A DNA stretch of 64,000 bases from Theocolax elegans (lineage: Eukaryota; Arthropoda; Insecta; Hymenoptera; Cerocephalidae), in the NCBI GenBank assembly GCA_026168455.1, contig CM047429.1, forward strand, positions 40,036,066-40,100,065, given 5' to 3'. Both the position numbers and the translations under genes were made by a program. The notes under the pieces are model-generated. The model made no database searches. It was not told the DNA's origin and saw only the letters and a program-made list of their open reading frames with translations. Positions 46,187 to 58,034 of this stretch are shown here, in pieces. How positions within the stretch are numbered: the first letter of the stretch is position 1; the number at the start of each line of letters is the position of its first letter.

Positions 46187-47786
46187 TGATTCATATTGAC
46201 CTTCACCGTCTAGACTTGTCGACTATTCCCCAACTAAGGGCTGAACCAAGGATCAAGGAGGATGTATTAGTCAAGGAACCAGTTCAACCCGAAGTTTGCG
46301 GGGTCTTAAACGATGAGCCAGTAAGAGTGGAGGAGGTGTGTACCGCCTCAACAGTAGAGCCAGAGCGAGAGAGGAGCCTTCAGTCAGCTTCCTGGTACGA
46401 GATGGCGAGAGAGGAGTTGGGAGATGTATGGGAGGCTGAAGATGCGCGTCGGGCCAAAGGAACCACCGTTCGTACTCCTCTGCCTCCGGCAGCAGTACCC
46501 CGTTCAAGTGTGATGACAAAACTCCAAGAGCGGGCGAGCAGGTTGAAAGGCCAACTAGTAGACGCGCGGAGGGTCACTCCGGATGATGGTGAATCCCCGG
46601 GAACATGGGGAAGAGAGGGTAGCGAAAGAGCCAAGGCCGAACTGGAAGAGTATTTGGAGCCGCAAGCCCCCGAGCAGAATCCCGAGCCAGCCGGAAAAGG
46701 AACGAGCCGCCCCGTCTCCAAAGTAATGCCGCAACAACGGAAGGACATGGGAAAGTCCGCGTACCCATGGGGATTACCTATCCTACCCGGCCCGAGTACC
46801 CCGATGGAGTGGGATTTGGAGGAAAATGGAGTCGAGAGTGGTAGTGGGAGTGGTACGTCGATCCCGAGACCGAAGAAAAAGAAAAAGAAATCCAAAGCCC
46901 CAAATCCGAACCGTCAATGGCAAATGGATGATTATTTTTCGACGATACCATCACCGCCCCGTTCACCATCGCCACCAGGACCGCCGACCCGACCGACGAC
47001 TGCTCCCCAGTTGAGTCTCCGCCTGGGAGCCTTTCCTCGCATCCCCAAAAGCCACGAGAGGAGAAAGGTGCAGAGACTAATTTGGTGCCGGAGAGAAATA
47101 TGCGGAGGGATACCGAACAGGCAGGTCCGTCTCAAGCAAAGGCTCCGTGTGAAACATCATCCCTGCCAATTAGGAGACAAGGAGTTATATTCAGTGGGCT
47201 TATCCCAATTCCCACTGATCGATCGGTGGATCCACCCCCGTATGCGTGCTTCAACTGTTGGCAGCCTGGGCATAATTCGGCACAGTGCCCTCGACCCATA
47301 ACGAGGGTCTATTGTTTTAATTGTGGTCGACGAGGTGTAGACCTGTCGGATTGCCCTCGCTGCAGTCAGCCGCATAGGGAGTATCGCGCCAGCGCATCCG
47401 GTCAGGGACGACAGGAAACGACACCAGTATCCACGTGTTCAACGAGGCAAGAGGAGGTAGTCAGAGGAAGGAGCTTCGGAGGCTGCCGACCCGATGAAAG
47501 TCATCCCGGCCCTTCAACGGCCCCGACAATAGCGAGACCCTGGCCAGGCCAGAACAGCTGGGGATACGAGTCGCGCCAACACCAACACCGTGAGTTGGAA
47601 ACTCGGCGGCGTTTTGAGAGACAACAAATGGAAGACGACCGGAGGTGGGGAAGATCTGCGACAGGAGGGCAAAGGGCGGAGGTGGCGGATGCGCTACGAC
47701 TCTTAGATGAGCTACGCCATGTATCTCCCGAAACCGCAGAGTTAATTCTTCGGCGGGTATATGGAGATCCCCGAAGATCGTGGTAA
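46186..47786 (+). pseudogene. Third ORF of gypsy1: Pro/Arg/Lys-rich protein with zinc knuckle
   Basis: Open frame 46,186-47,301, with the reading better continued from about 46,985 in the frame that ends at 47,786 (RRSW, stop TAA), so one frameshift is inferred. The N-part is charged and low-complexity (PRPKKKKKKSK at ~46,865). The C-part has one complete knuckle CFNCWQPGHNSAQC and a second, CFNCGRRGVDLSDC, lacking its His. No transmembrane segment or furin site suggesting env was seen. It sits where gypsy env genes lie, between integrase and the polypurine tract. An RNA-binding accessory protein is inference; capture or duplication of a gag nucleocapsid is possible. Confidence 0.6.
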
Positions 47787-47873
47787 GAGTCTAGGAGGAT
47801 GGAGCCAGGAGATTGTTTAATAGTGGAGCCAGTGAGAGTAGGACGTTGTTGGATAGGAGGATGTTTGTAGTCT

Positions 47874-47886
47874 AGGGGAGGGGAAT
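47874..47886 (+). other. Polypurine tract of gypsy1
   Basis: AGGGGAGGGGAAT ends one base before the TG of the 3' LTR, the expected site of plus-strand priming. Confidence 0.8.
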
Positions 47887-47887
47887 T

Positions 47888-48905
<1,018 letters not shown>

Positions 48906-48909
48906 ACGT

Positions 48910-49107
48910 ATACACACTGTGGAGGCCAAGAAACACAGGCTTTTCTCCTACAGTTGTACCTCCGCACTTTTGACGTTCTCGCGGGGAATTCCACCGGGAC
49001 TGTTGTGGTGGAGTGGAAGTTTGTGACCGACTTTGGTCGAGGTTGAGCCAGGCGAAGATAAATTTCTTCGTCTCTTCTGGCAAGTGGGTTTTTGAGTTGG
49101 GCGCCAT
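48910..49107 (-). other. TRIM internal region, 5' part, with PBS and a short frame
   Basis: The primer-binding site TGGCGCCCAACTC (49,106-49,094) lies one base inside the 5' LTR. An ATG at 49,107 overlaps it and opens a frame of about 66 codons up to the gypsy1 junction (MAPNSKTHLPEETKKFIF...), which stays open for about 15 more codons across the target duplication. A second frame is also open here. TRIMs are normally non-coding, so this may be a gag trace or chance. Confidence 0.55.
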
Positions 49108-49314
49108 TGTAACGGGGTACGGATTGAATATGAGGAATATAATCAATGAAGGTATCGGGGCGCGAACCCACGATCCCGGGAGCGCGAGGCAGAAGCCTCA
49201 CCACTGCGCTACCATTCGTAATTATCCCGGCTAGTCGACTTGGTCCTATCGACGATCGTCGCCGATAATCCAGGGACCTACCTGCGCCGACACTCGAAAT
49301 CCGTACCCGTTATA
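49108..49314 (-). repeat. 5' LTR of the TRIM
   Basis: 207 bp, aligned with 36,419-36,628 with about a dozen differences. Minus-strand orientation ends CCCCGTTACA. Contains the same tRNA-like core (box B complement at 49,157-49,169, box A complement at 49,196-49,212). Confidence 0.85.
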
Positions 49315-49318
49315 GTAT

Positions 49319-49583
49319 ATAATATATTTACTTCAATAATTCATAAAATATTCAATAATTATTCATTGAATTTATGTAATGAAAGTGTTAGATATTTTTG
49401 TGTTAAACATTTTTTAAATCTAAAATTAAAAATATATTAAAAAACAATAAAAATTTTTATATTCAAAATATATAAATTTATAAAAAAAATTAAATTTAAA
49501 AATTGAGAGTAAAATTAATTTAACAATAACGATATTAAATTAATTTAGTTCAAAATATATAATTTAATATTAGATAATTTAAT
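49319..49583. other. AT-rich spacer
   Basis: Nothing recognised between the TRIM and the 5S-derived SINE. Confidence 0.5.
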
Positions 49584-49598
49584 ATAAGGTATGCAGTT

Positions 49599-50050
49599 AA
49601 GACCGACACGGTGGCGGAGTGGCGGAAGCGCACCTCGGCCGGTCATGAAAGTTAAGCAGCACCGAGCGCGGTTGGCACTTGGATGGGTGACCGTTCTCGG
49701 GCTTAACTTAAATGATCGGTTAGGTGTTTTTTTTACATTCCACAACGTGAGCGGGAGGTGTGAGGCATTCGGTTTCGGTGTTAAAGTCTACGCAATGTGA
49801 CCTTGCCACCCAAACAGAATTGTTCTCGAATACACCGCCCTTCTCGGAGGAAGTTTTCCTAAATGGCATTTATCCCAACGGGTTTGGCCACAGGTTTTCC
49901 CTCTCTCCACGGGCATAACCCCGGGCGAATGCGAGAAGGTGGGGTAAAGAGGGGGTAAAATTGGAAATGGAATAAAGGTGTAGGGGATACGTAAAAACCT
50001 GTAAAAAGGTGTACGTGGAAACTACCAAAATTTTATAAAAAAAAAATTTT
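49599..50050 (+). mobile_element. 5S rRNA-derived SINE (SINE3 type), 15-bp target duplication
   Basis: A 15-bp direct repeat, ATAAGGTATGCAGTT, flanks the unit exactly (49,584-49,598 and 50,051-50,065). The head contains GAAAGTTAAGCAGC, GCGCGGTTGGCACTTGG and ATGGGTGACCG, matching the 3' half of 5S rRNA, with the internal promoter (box A, intermediate element, box C) largely kept. A ~320-bp body follows, and the end is ATAAAAAAAAAATTTT. 5S-headed SINEs form the SINE3 class. It is not a 5S gene, because the 5' third does not match and the tail and duplication show retrotransposition. Confidence 0.88.
49635..49725 (+). pseudogene. 5S rRNA-like head of the SINE
   Basis: From TCGGCCGGTCATG to ACCGTTCTCGGG the sequence follows 5S rRNA with scattered changes; a T8 run at 49,728-49,735 lies downstream. 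It provides the putative Pol III (TFIIIA-type) promoter of the SINE. Confidence 0.75.
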
Positions 50051-50065
50051 ATAAGGTATGCAGTT

Positions 50066-50381
50066 TCCACACGACCTTGCGCTACTGCTTAAAATGCGTT
50101 AAGTTGTTTGTGATTTAATTTAAAATATACGTTACATGAATTTTTATTATACATTATTATTAATATAAAATGAGAATAAATTAATTAAAAAAATAAAAGT
50201 AATCTAAATTGATTATTTATATCTTTTTTTATGCATGTGACATTATTTTAAATTATATCCGTGGCACTTTCACATGTAGCCCTATTATAACCACGTCTTG
50301 TAAAACATTAGAAAAAAATTCTGGCAAAATTATATTATTTGCAAAAATATATTATTTAACAAATTATCATAACAAATAAAA
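50066..50381. other. AT-rich spacer
   Basis: No ORF or known repeat seen. Confidence 0.5.
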
Positions 50382-50385
50382 TTAA

Positions 50386-50562
50386 CCTTTAGAGGGCCGG
50401 GGTTTTGAAAAATTTGAAAATCGCATTTTTCTATAGGAATGTGGTCTAAGGTCCCTGAGTTAGAGCCAAACTAAGTTGCGATGTTGGTGAGTCAGACCCC
50501 TTACGCCTAGAGGCGTATTCCGGTCCGGTACGGTAAGGCCAAATGTTGAAAAAAAATTGAGT
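50386..50562. mobile_element. One end of a TTAA-type MITE related to the 3.3-kb element
   Basis: TTAA (50,382-50,385) is followed by CCTTTAGAGGGCCGGGG, the TIR type of the MITE at 3344-3486. Farther in, TTTTTCTATAGGAATG resembles TTTTCTATAGAAATC of that copy. No opposite end was found; the SINE at 50,563 interrupts or truncates it. Confidence 0.6.
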
Positions 50563-50772
50563 ACTTATTTTTTTTTTTTTTTTTTTTTTTTATTATTTTA
50601 ACGTCGCTCTTTTTATGCTCCCAAACCGGTGCTAATCAGCGACGGAGGTCATACGATGTCTTGGTGAAGAAAGCACTTGTTGAAAATACATTCGCCAGTG
50701 GTGCTTGTATCAATCGGCCGGGGCCGGGAATCGAACCTGGGACCTCCAGATTACGAGCCCAACGCCCTAACC
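50563..50772 (-). mobile_element. tRNA-derived SINE, head truncated
   Basis: Nearly identical to the SINE at 4703-4912: same tail, body, box B and anticodon region (CTCGTAATC). On the minus strand it lacks the first ~18 bases of the head, starting at GTTAGGGCG (50,772). The A-tail is a run of about 24 (T on the plus strand, from 50,569). No target duplication was recognised. Confidence 0.85.
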
Positions 50773-51032
50773 TAATTAATAATTTAATTCAAAGAAAAAA
50801 TTTTTTTCTGATAACATTACCTGCTTATCCTAAATAGAATCTAAAAATAAAATTTATGATTAATTAAACAAAAATATTATGCATAAAAAAATTATTAAAT
50901 TGAATAAAAAAATTGAAAATTTTATACTTTAATTGTAGAAAACATGTCCGTGTACAACAGTAAAGTGGGAATTAAGACATTTACTCACTTGTTTTACGTG
51001 ATTCTGCATATAAATCACTAAATTCTAATAGT

Positions 51033-52570
51033 TTAAAATGTCTTTCCCTTATCTTTAATTTTATTAACGTCCGAAAAAGTTCTTTCAGGTTCCACAATTG
51101 AATGAGGAAGAGAAAACATAGCGGACACTAATGCGTAAAGTGATGGAAAACATGATTCCTTTCAATTACTGTTTTTCCTTGCTAAACAAATTTTCATGTT
51201 CTAAAAGTCGTCTACGATTTCTGTTATTGCAGTTACGTAAAATTGTAAACAATTTTCGCGAACAAGGGTTACTGATTCCTTGGACATATTTTCTTCAATT
51301 TTCTCGCTACGAGGACCTGAATAAATTAATTCTAGAGGATTTAAATTCTGCATAATATTAAAGTTGGTCGAAGCTATGTTTAAAAGAGCCTTTTAATTTT
51401 TAAAATTCATAGCAATTTGCCGTAGAAGTTTTACTATTTCAGGATAGAGTTTATGTATCATTAAGCCTTTTGTTTCAAAAATTGAATTGATTGAATTAAA
51501 ACAGTTTAAAACAAAACTTAAAAAAGAAACATATAATTTAATGGAATTATCGGCTAATAAAGAATAAAATTTTTCAGATTTCCTTTTAATAGAATCAAAC
51601 GTTGCAATTGTAAAATAATTTAAAAGTGCAGGCCAAAGTAAAAGAAGTCTTTCATAACATTTTTTGACTTCTAGCCAACGTGTTCCTGACAATTTTAAAA
51701 GTTTTTTATCCGGAATTGATAAAAATTTAATTGAGTCACTAAGCTCTGACAAGCGTTTAGGACTGCTGGAAAAATATGAGGTGACTCCTCTAAGTAAATC
51801 TTCGACTTCTTTTGGGATCATACTGCAATTACTTTTAGCAATCAAAGCTGACGAATGGCAAATACAATTTAAGACAATTAAATGAGGAACTTTGTTCCTT
51901 AAAAAAGACTGCAATCCTCTATTTTTTCCAACCATAACGCTAGCATTATCACATGCAATATCAATAATATTTTGTATGTTAATATTGTTCTGAATAAAAA
52001 ATTGTTCAAAACTTTGAAACAGATCAAAAGCTGAATCTTTTTTTCCATCTAACTCTAATAGTTGCAGCAAATGCTGTACAAATTTAGAGGTTTCTTTATT
52101 AAAATATTGCACAGATATGGATAATAACTTAGTATTACTAATATCTGTGCTCTCATCTACTAAAACAGAACAAAAATTATTATTTATAATTGCCTTTACT
52201 TTTGAAAATTCATTCTCGTATAAAACATTTTTAATTATTCTAGTGGCTTTATCCTTTTTTAATTTCATATGTTCAACAGCTTCTGGATCAAGGTTCAGCT
52301 TCTTAATCATTGGGACTAAATCGTCAACCAATTGAATACCAACGTTATGCTCAGCAACAAAATAGACTTTTTAGCAGCATTAATACTACCAATGTGAAAA
52401 CGAGTTTTTGCATGATCAATTAAATCACATTTTTTATAAAATTTTATACTAATTTTACAGTATGAACATATAGCTGTTTGTTCATTAATCGGGTCCTTTT
52501 GTAACCAATCTTTTACCGTTTTCTGTATCTTCTTCTCTTTTTTTTTAAACGAAGGCTTATCATATACCAT
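51033..52570 (-). pseudogene. hAT-superfamily transposase, frameshifted
   Basis: Minus strand. The N-part (52,570-52,316) has a BED-like zinc finger, CSYCKISI...CDLIDHAKTRFH. After a frame change the main frame 52,331-51,393 holds the RNase H-like core: FCSVLVDESTDISN (Asp), DIACDNASVMVGKNRG (Asp) and LKLSGTRWLE, typical of the hAT group with DUF4371-like cores. Further frames give FYVTAITEIVDDF and the C-terminal dimerisation block LPHSIVEPERTFSDVNKIK, ending near 51,033. At least three frameshifts disable it. Terminal inverted repeats and an 8-bp duplication were not found. Confidence 0.88.
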
Positions 52571-53222
52571 TATAAATAATTATGTATTAATTACCAAAAA
52601 ACAATTATGAGAAGGGTCTGACACAGAAAATGGTAAACAGACTAATAAACCTAAAAATTAATAAAATAAAATAAATTATTCGTTGCCAGGACTGCCAACC
52701 TATAAAACAAATAAAGATCAAAATGCACAGTAGCGCCTTAACGCAAGTATAAACGTGAGAGCCATTTATACAGCTAACTAGCCCCTCAGATTTTTTACTT
52801 TTCTAACGGCTACATTATTACATTATTTATTTGCGCTATTGGTTACGCATTACGTTCCTTATTTACTCTTCTTTACTGTACAACAAGTTTTGTCCGAATT
52901 TATTCACGCATAATTAAGAAAATCGATGCCAAAGATATTTCTTGCTGAATTCCTTTTCTCGATTTTTGCTTCTTCCCTTTTTTCGTCTCCCTATGTATAA
53001 ATATGTCTATAGAAACCGAAGTGAGATAGCGATATGGGAGATGTGTGAGATAGAAAGAGAGCGTTGCATGCCAACCAGTCAAAGAACGCGTACAGAGCTC
53101 CCAACGATTGGCAGGCGCAGAATTTCAGACATATCAGCGAGAGGGAGCTACTGTATATTTACCTGTGACTGTCACCATATTTTTTTTTGGTTATATAACT
53201 TGTTAAAGATTTTATTTTATTA
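52571..53222. other. Non-coding spacer
   Basis: It includes the probable right flank of the hAT element and AT-rich DNA. No gene is supported. Confidence 0.4.
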
Positions 53223-53364
53223 TTTCCCAGTGACTCCAGTATAGTGGATATAAATTAATAATTGTTTAAACATGATCAAATTCACTACAACTCCAGTCAT
53301 TGAAAATTAATAGTACAATATTTATTATATTACTCGAGTAACTGGCAAGTCCATTCAGATTATA
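53223..53364. mobile_element. Small MITE, copy 1 (left end truncated)
   Basis: Diverged copy of the element at 53,499: TTCCCAGTGACTCCAG...GAGTAACTGGCAAGTCC...GATTATA. The left TIR begins only at TTCCCAG. The two copies share AATAATTGTTTAAACATGAT. Confidence 0.7.
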
Positions 53365-53498
53365 CACAAGCTATCATATGTGATGAATTGTTATCATTTG
53401 TTTTTTTTTTTTTCCTTTAATTTATTTGCCACAGGGTCTCTTGAGAGCATATCTTTATGTAGTAAAATAGAAACTTTACATATACAAAATACCTTGCG

Positions 53499-53649
53499 TA
53501 TAATCTGAATAGACTTCCCAGTGACTCCAGCATATAGTGGATATAAATAAATAATTGTTTAAACATGATGAAATTCACTACAACTCCAGTGATTGGAAAT
53601 AAATAGTACAATATTAACTCGAGTAACTGGGAAGTCCATTCCGATTATA
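53499..53649. mobile_element. Small MITE, copy 2, 151 bp with 29-bp TIRs
   Basis: Starts TATAATCTGAATAGACTTCC and ends with the complement of TATAATCGGAATGGACTTCC; the TIR continues for ~29 bp with three mismatches. No ORF. A clear target duplication was not seen. Confidence 0.75.
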
Positions 53650-55778
53650 TTAGTTTATACTTTTCAATATAGCAATAGTTCCACTTTCTTCTTTCTTTAA
53701 AGGACAATTTTTACTTTTTACCCTATTGTAAAGAGTAATTTTTATATTTTGCACTATTCAAAGAGTAATTTTAGTTGTTTAGTCGTTTAAAAGGTGTAGT
53801 TTTGGGATTTTTAACGTTACTTAAAGAGTAGTAGAGTCAACAAATTACTCATTTGAGGTTCAGTTTTTACTCTTTAGGGTTAAGAGTGTGTGATGAAACT
53901 TTTTTAATTTGACTGAATTTTCCTGAACGAAATGTCAGACCCATATTATACGGATCTACACCTTTCAACATAAATATTATAATTAATATATTAAATTAAA
54001 AATCTAGAAAAGTTCATACAGGTAGCTTATAACAAAAGCAAGAGCATAGCGTTTTGATTTTTTAAGAAATAATAATTGTTTTAAAAATAATTGAGTAAAC
54101 AATTTTTAGAAACACTGCCCCCATCTTACGATCGGCCAATGTGTATACATCAATGCGCTGCACAATAGAATTTACGCGTGTACATGTATGCGCGCGCCGT
54201 ATATATATAATTTCTATATACCGTCGTATACCTTAATACGCTTTTATTAGGTATGCGGGGTCCCTACTCTTCTCGCGCTCTTCCCCTCGCTCCGCGCACT
54301 CTCTCCCATCATCCCACCAACGATCGCTCGCTCAAATGCATGCGCAACACTCTCGTGGCTCCAGTGACCGCCCCCTTCCCGCGTACCTCATCTCTGCATA
54401 CATATATTCACCGGATATTAGACATCTTCTTCCTCTACTCTCGTCGCGCTAAAACATACCCGAACCGCGAGTATTAATAATATTATAAGTGCATCGGTGC
54501 ATTTACGTCCGTCGGCGAGGGATTCGCTACCTCCAACGCGATCGCGATCTAAATGTTAAGAATTATGTATTTACAAGTCATGTGCATATATTGTGCGTTG
54601 TACGTGTTTACAACCTCACACTCTTGATTTGTTACATATTAAATTAATATTCCTCATTTATTTATTTAAATAAGTTTCATCAATATATATATATTATTCA
54701 TTTTCTTTTTACAAAACTCTTCAACAATAAAGTAAATATCTCTATATATGAATGTTGATTTCCCGCGTAATATCGAATTTTGTAAAGTTTTTTTATATAT
54801 AAATTTCGGTGACCCAACCGCCAGAAATTTGGTCTGTACCTCAGGATGATTGTAACTCGAATCACGTAAAGGGTTAAACTGCTCTCTTTATTAACTATTT
54901 TCGGGTATGTTCATCTCTGTTCGTTTCCTATAAAAAATGTCGTTGCACTAGTTCACTTTTTTAGAAAACTATAGCGCTTTTAAGTGTGTATCTTTTTAAA
55001 ATATCTTCTGCTGCGATTTTGTTAGAAGGAAAAATCGGAGCACGACTATATGCAAAATGCCGAAAAATTATAAAGATGTCAAACTCCTTTCTTCGTTCTT
55101 TTTAGATCAAAGAGATCATTGGGGAAAGATTCTTTCTGTCTTTTCCGGTTTTTTGTAGAATTATATAAGAAAATGTGCATATGTGCGTCGTAGGTGACTT
55201 GCTCCATCCAAAATTTGGTGAAAAAACTCATAAATGAAAATCAATATTTCTTGTTCATATATAAATAACAGCAGTTTCTACATTTTACAATTTTCCCTTG
55301 CTTCCCGCTTTGATTTCATTGCTTCAAGATTTTAACTCTTGACCCGTTCTCATAACTATATGTATTTTCTTGAAATTTAAAAATATCTTTTCTTCCGATC
55401 GAATTACCAATTATGTATATTTCTACGTTGCATTTTCAAAAATCTGATAGCTTATGCTTAGTTCTTCGTTTCATTTATATTACAAAATTATTTTTTATGC
55501 AAAAATCCTAATTTATACTACTATTTTCATTTATTTTTACTTTACTTATGAGTTAATTAACAATTTTTATAATGCATTTTCTTGTTTCTTTTTATTAAAT
55601 ATTTAAAAACATAAAAATTTAGAATATAATATAATATAATAACAACACTTACATGTGAATCTTTGCATACGCAGCTACTGTTAGCCACTTTAATATATTA
55701 TTATTTACAAACTTTAAACGTTTTGAAGCTATAACTTAATTATATTTATAATTTAATGCATTTCTATCACCTTGACAG
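53650..55778. other. Non-coding DNA with degenerate AAAGAGTAATTTT repeats and a GC-rich block
   Basis: 53,690-53,890 holds several spaced copies of AAAGAGTAATTTTT-like sequence. 54,170-54,560 is GC-richer and could be a promoter region. Nothing coding is convincing. The last bases are the acceptor of the exon candidate. Confidence 0.4.
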
Positions 55779-55929
55779 GCAAGGACATCTATGTGGACGG
55801 TGTCTTCGCGGAACCGATTCTCGGACCCACAATGAACTTTTGGTAATGCTAGATCCAGAAGAGGATGATGAAATTAGTATCGCAGAATCACTCGCAAATA
55901 ATATCCGCGATATAGATACCGTTATACAG
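55779..55929 (+). CDS. Candidate internal exon of a host gene
   Basis: Preceded by a pyrimidine-containing tract and acceptor CTTGACAG|G, and followed by donor CAG|GTAAAC at 55,930. One frame is open through the whole exon (one base, then 50 codons), reading QGHLCGRCLRG...NELLVMLDPEEDDE and ESLANNIRDIDTVIQ: acidic, with a CxxC. Another frame, KDIYVDGVFAEPILGPTMNFW, also looks protein-like but stops at TAA, so a terminal coding exon in that frame is possible. Composition is much less AT-rich than the flanks. I do not recognise the protein and no partner exon was found. Confidence 0.45.
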
Positions 55930-56460
55930 GTAAACCTCGTAATTATTTTAAATCTTGGTGTAATAGCTAGTCTCTAATTTTAATTCAATTTTACATTTTA
56001 TAAGCATACTCGGAAAATGTAAAACTGATCCCAAGTATGCTTAGAAAATATAAAACTAAATCTAAGTATGCTTAGGAAATATAAAACTGAATCTAAGGAA
56101 GCTTATTCATGTATTTAAGTGAAAATTATTCTATTACTCTACCGTATGGAGTAATCCTTGAATTAGAAAATAATTAGCCATTTACAGCCATACACTGCTT
56201 GCTTTATTTATTAATGTAAAAACAAAATATAAATAAATAATTTTCAAATACAAGATTTTAGTCCATGCTTCTGAAGCACAGTAATTTCCGCATTATTTAT
56301 GTCAATTCAATATACATGTGCACAAAACATACTAATAGACTCATTGTGGGTAATATTGAAAAAATCTTAAGTACGTGTCTGGAAATTGTAATGAAAGCAG
56401 TAGCCTTGGTCCGGGCTTAAATCAGGAACTCCAGTTTTTTCGTAGTCAACGTGTTATGAG

Positions 56461-56870
56461 TAGAGGTGTTCTGGTACATGCAATTTCGGGTAGCCAGATA
56501 AAAAACCCGACCCGAGACCGATACACGTGTACTCGGTAATGATAGCAATTCTACAATTTACGTCTACCCGATAAAACGCGGATATCCGCAAATTCCGAAC
56601 TTCCCGCAGAAACTCGGGGTACCAACTTTACCACTTATGTAAACTAATTTTAATAATATATAGAAACTCTGTTACTAGATTATACAACCCGAGTTTATCG
56701 CGTAGCACAAGATTGTCGGACAGTTTGAAATTTATTGACAGCCCAACATTTTCGGATAATTTGAGTATTTTCGAATAACCCGAGTATTTTCGGATAATCA
56801 AAATAGGTCGGGCCCGACCCAAACTGGGTCCAAAAGACCTAACCCATATTTTCGAGTAGCCACACTTCTA
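56461..56870. mobile_element. hAT-type MITE, 410 bp, decayed
   Basis: Ends TAGAGGTG and CACTTCTA form an 8-bp inverted pair with one mismatch, and the outer 8-mers GTTATGAG (56,453) and GTTACCAG (56,871) agree at six of eight positions, as expected for an old hAT 8-bp duplication. Interior is rich in CCCGA/TCGGG motifs (ACCCGACCCGAGACC, GGTCGGGCCCGACCC), common in hAT MITEs. Confidence 0.6.
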
Positions 56871-57118
56871 GTTACCAGTTTTTCCACCAAGGAAGTCCGG
56901 ATGTAAATAAGTGATGTTTGAATAATAGACAAGAGATTTCTGTAAGGAAAGCGTAGTTCTTTTATAAGCTGCTATTGCGGAAGGAATAGCATACCAATGC
57001 CAAAAGCTACTTTGTGTTTTTTCTTTCATATTATGTCGTGGAAAAATTATTTTTACATAGCTTGTAGTTCCTTTCTCGATATCGCAAATAATTATTAATC
57101 CAAACAGAATTTTTAATG

Positions 57119-58034
57119 TGTTAGTATAAAAAAAGGTGTAACGGTAAGGTACTGTTTACCTCACCGTTTGACGAATTCGAGCAACACGAGCGAACAGTAT
57201 CATAATGTTCGCATCGGTTCGAGCCGGCGAGATTCGGCTCGGCTCGGTTCGTCGTGGCTACACGGGCGGGATCGACTTCGCGCGCGAAAGATTCGCGCAC
57301 GTATCTCATTAAAGAGGTAAGGGGGAGATTCGCGCGCACTAATAGAGTGATAGCCACCTTCTTACGTGAGAGGTGTGATCCCCCCGCGTCCCGTGTTCAG
57401 CTTCGCCGTGCTGTGATTTACCGTGAGTTTTGTGTGTGTGCTTCGACTGCAGGCCGATCCTGCATTTGCAGTGAGTGGTGCTACACCGTGCATCTGCCTG
57501 CAGCCACGCAACCCCGGTGCACGGGCGAGCGGGCAATCCGTCCGACACCGCAGCGAGAGTGAGAGAGAGAGAAAGCAACCGATCGGCTGGTCGTTGTTTA
57601 CCAACGACTACAGCAGCGTACAAAGTAAGTGGTACCACTTCACGCGATCGTGTTTTTATTCGCACTTAATCGTGTTGCTTTATACCAGTCCCGTTGACTG
57701 GATATATTATTTTAGTTCGCGATATTTTCTTCCCCTCTCTCTACAAGTCGGCCGTTTACCGACTTGTAATAAAAGCGTAGACCACGGCGACAATCAAATA
57801 TTTTATTTGTTATTTATCTTTATCTTTATTTCAATAAATTCATATTATTATTAGAATTCAATCCGGTGTTCGATTAATTGAGTTTAACCCACGTACGACT
57901 CCTTCCGTAATCCTAATAGCTCGTATATTTCTGGTTGACAAGTGCTCGACGCGATATCCCTGTTTCGCGGTCAATTGCAGTTTTGAATTTTACCTGGTTG
58001 TTATCTGAAACAGTAACTCGGTTTCAGACTAACA
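57119..58034 (+). repeat. Probable LTR, 916 bp, followed by a primer-binding-site-like sequence
   Basis: Begins TGTTAGT and ends ACTAACA, a 7-bp inverted pair. The first 500 bp are GC-rich, then AT-rich with AATAAA near 57,833. TTTGGTAGAGCGGACAGG at 58,044 could be a primer-binding site, as in BEL/Pao elements. No internal coding region follows. Class and boundaries are tentative. Confidence 0.45.

Noticed and set aside
46380..46895. Minus-strand ORF opposite the third ORF of gypsy1
   Set aside because: A shadow of the plus-strand frame; Ser/Leu/Pro-rich with no domain.
49635..49725. Functional 5S rRNA gene
   Set aside because: Only the 3' two-thirds match, changes disturb the helices, and it is the head of a retroposed SINE.
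57423..57854. 143-codon ORF as a host gene
   Set aside because: Cys/Arg-rich, overlaps other frames on both strands and lies in an LTR-like block; no domain.
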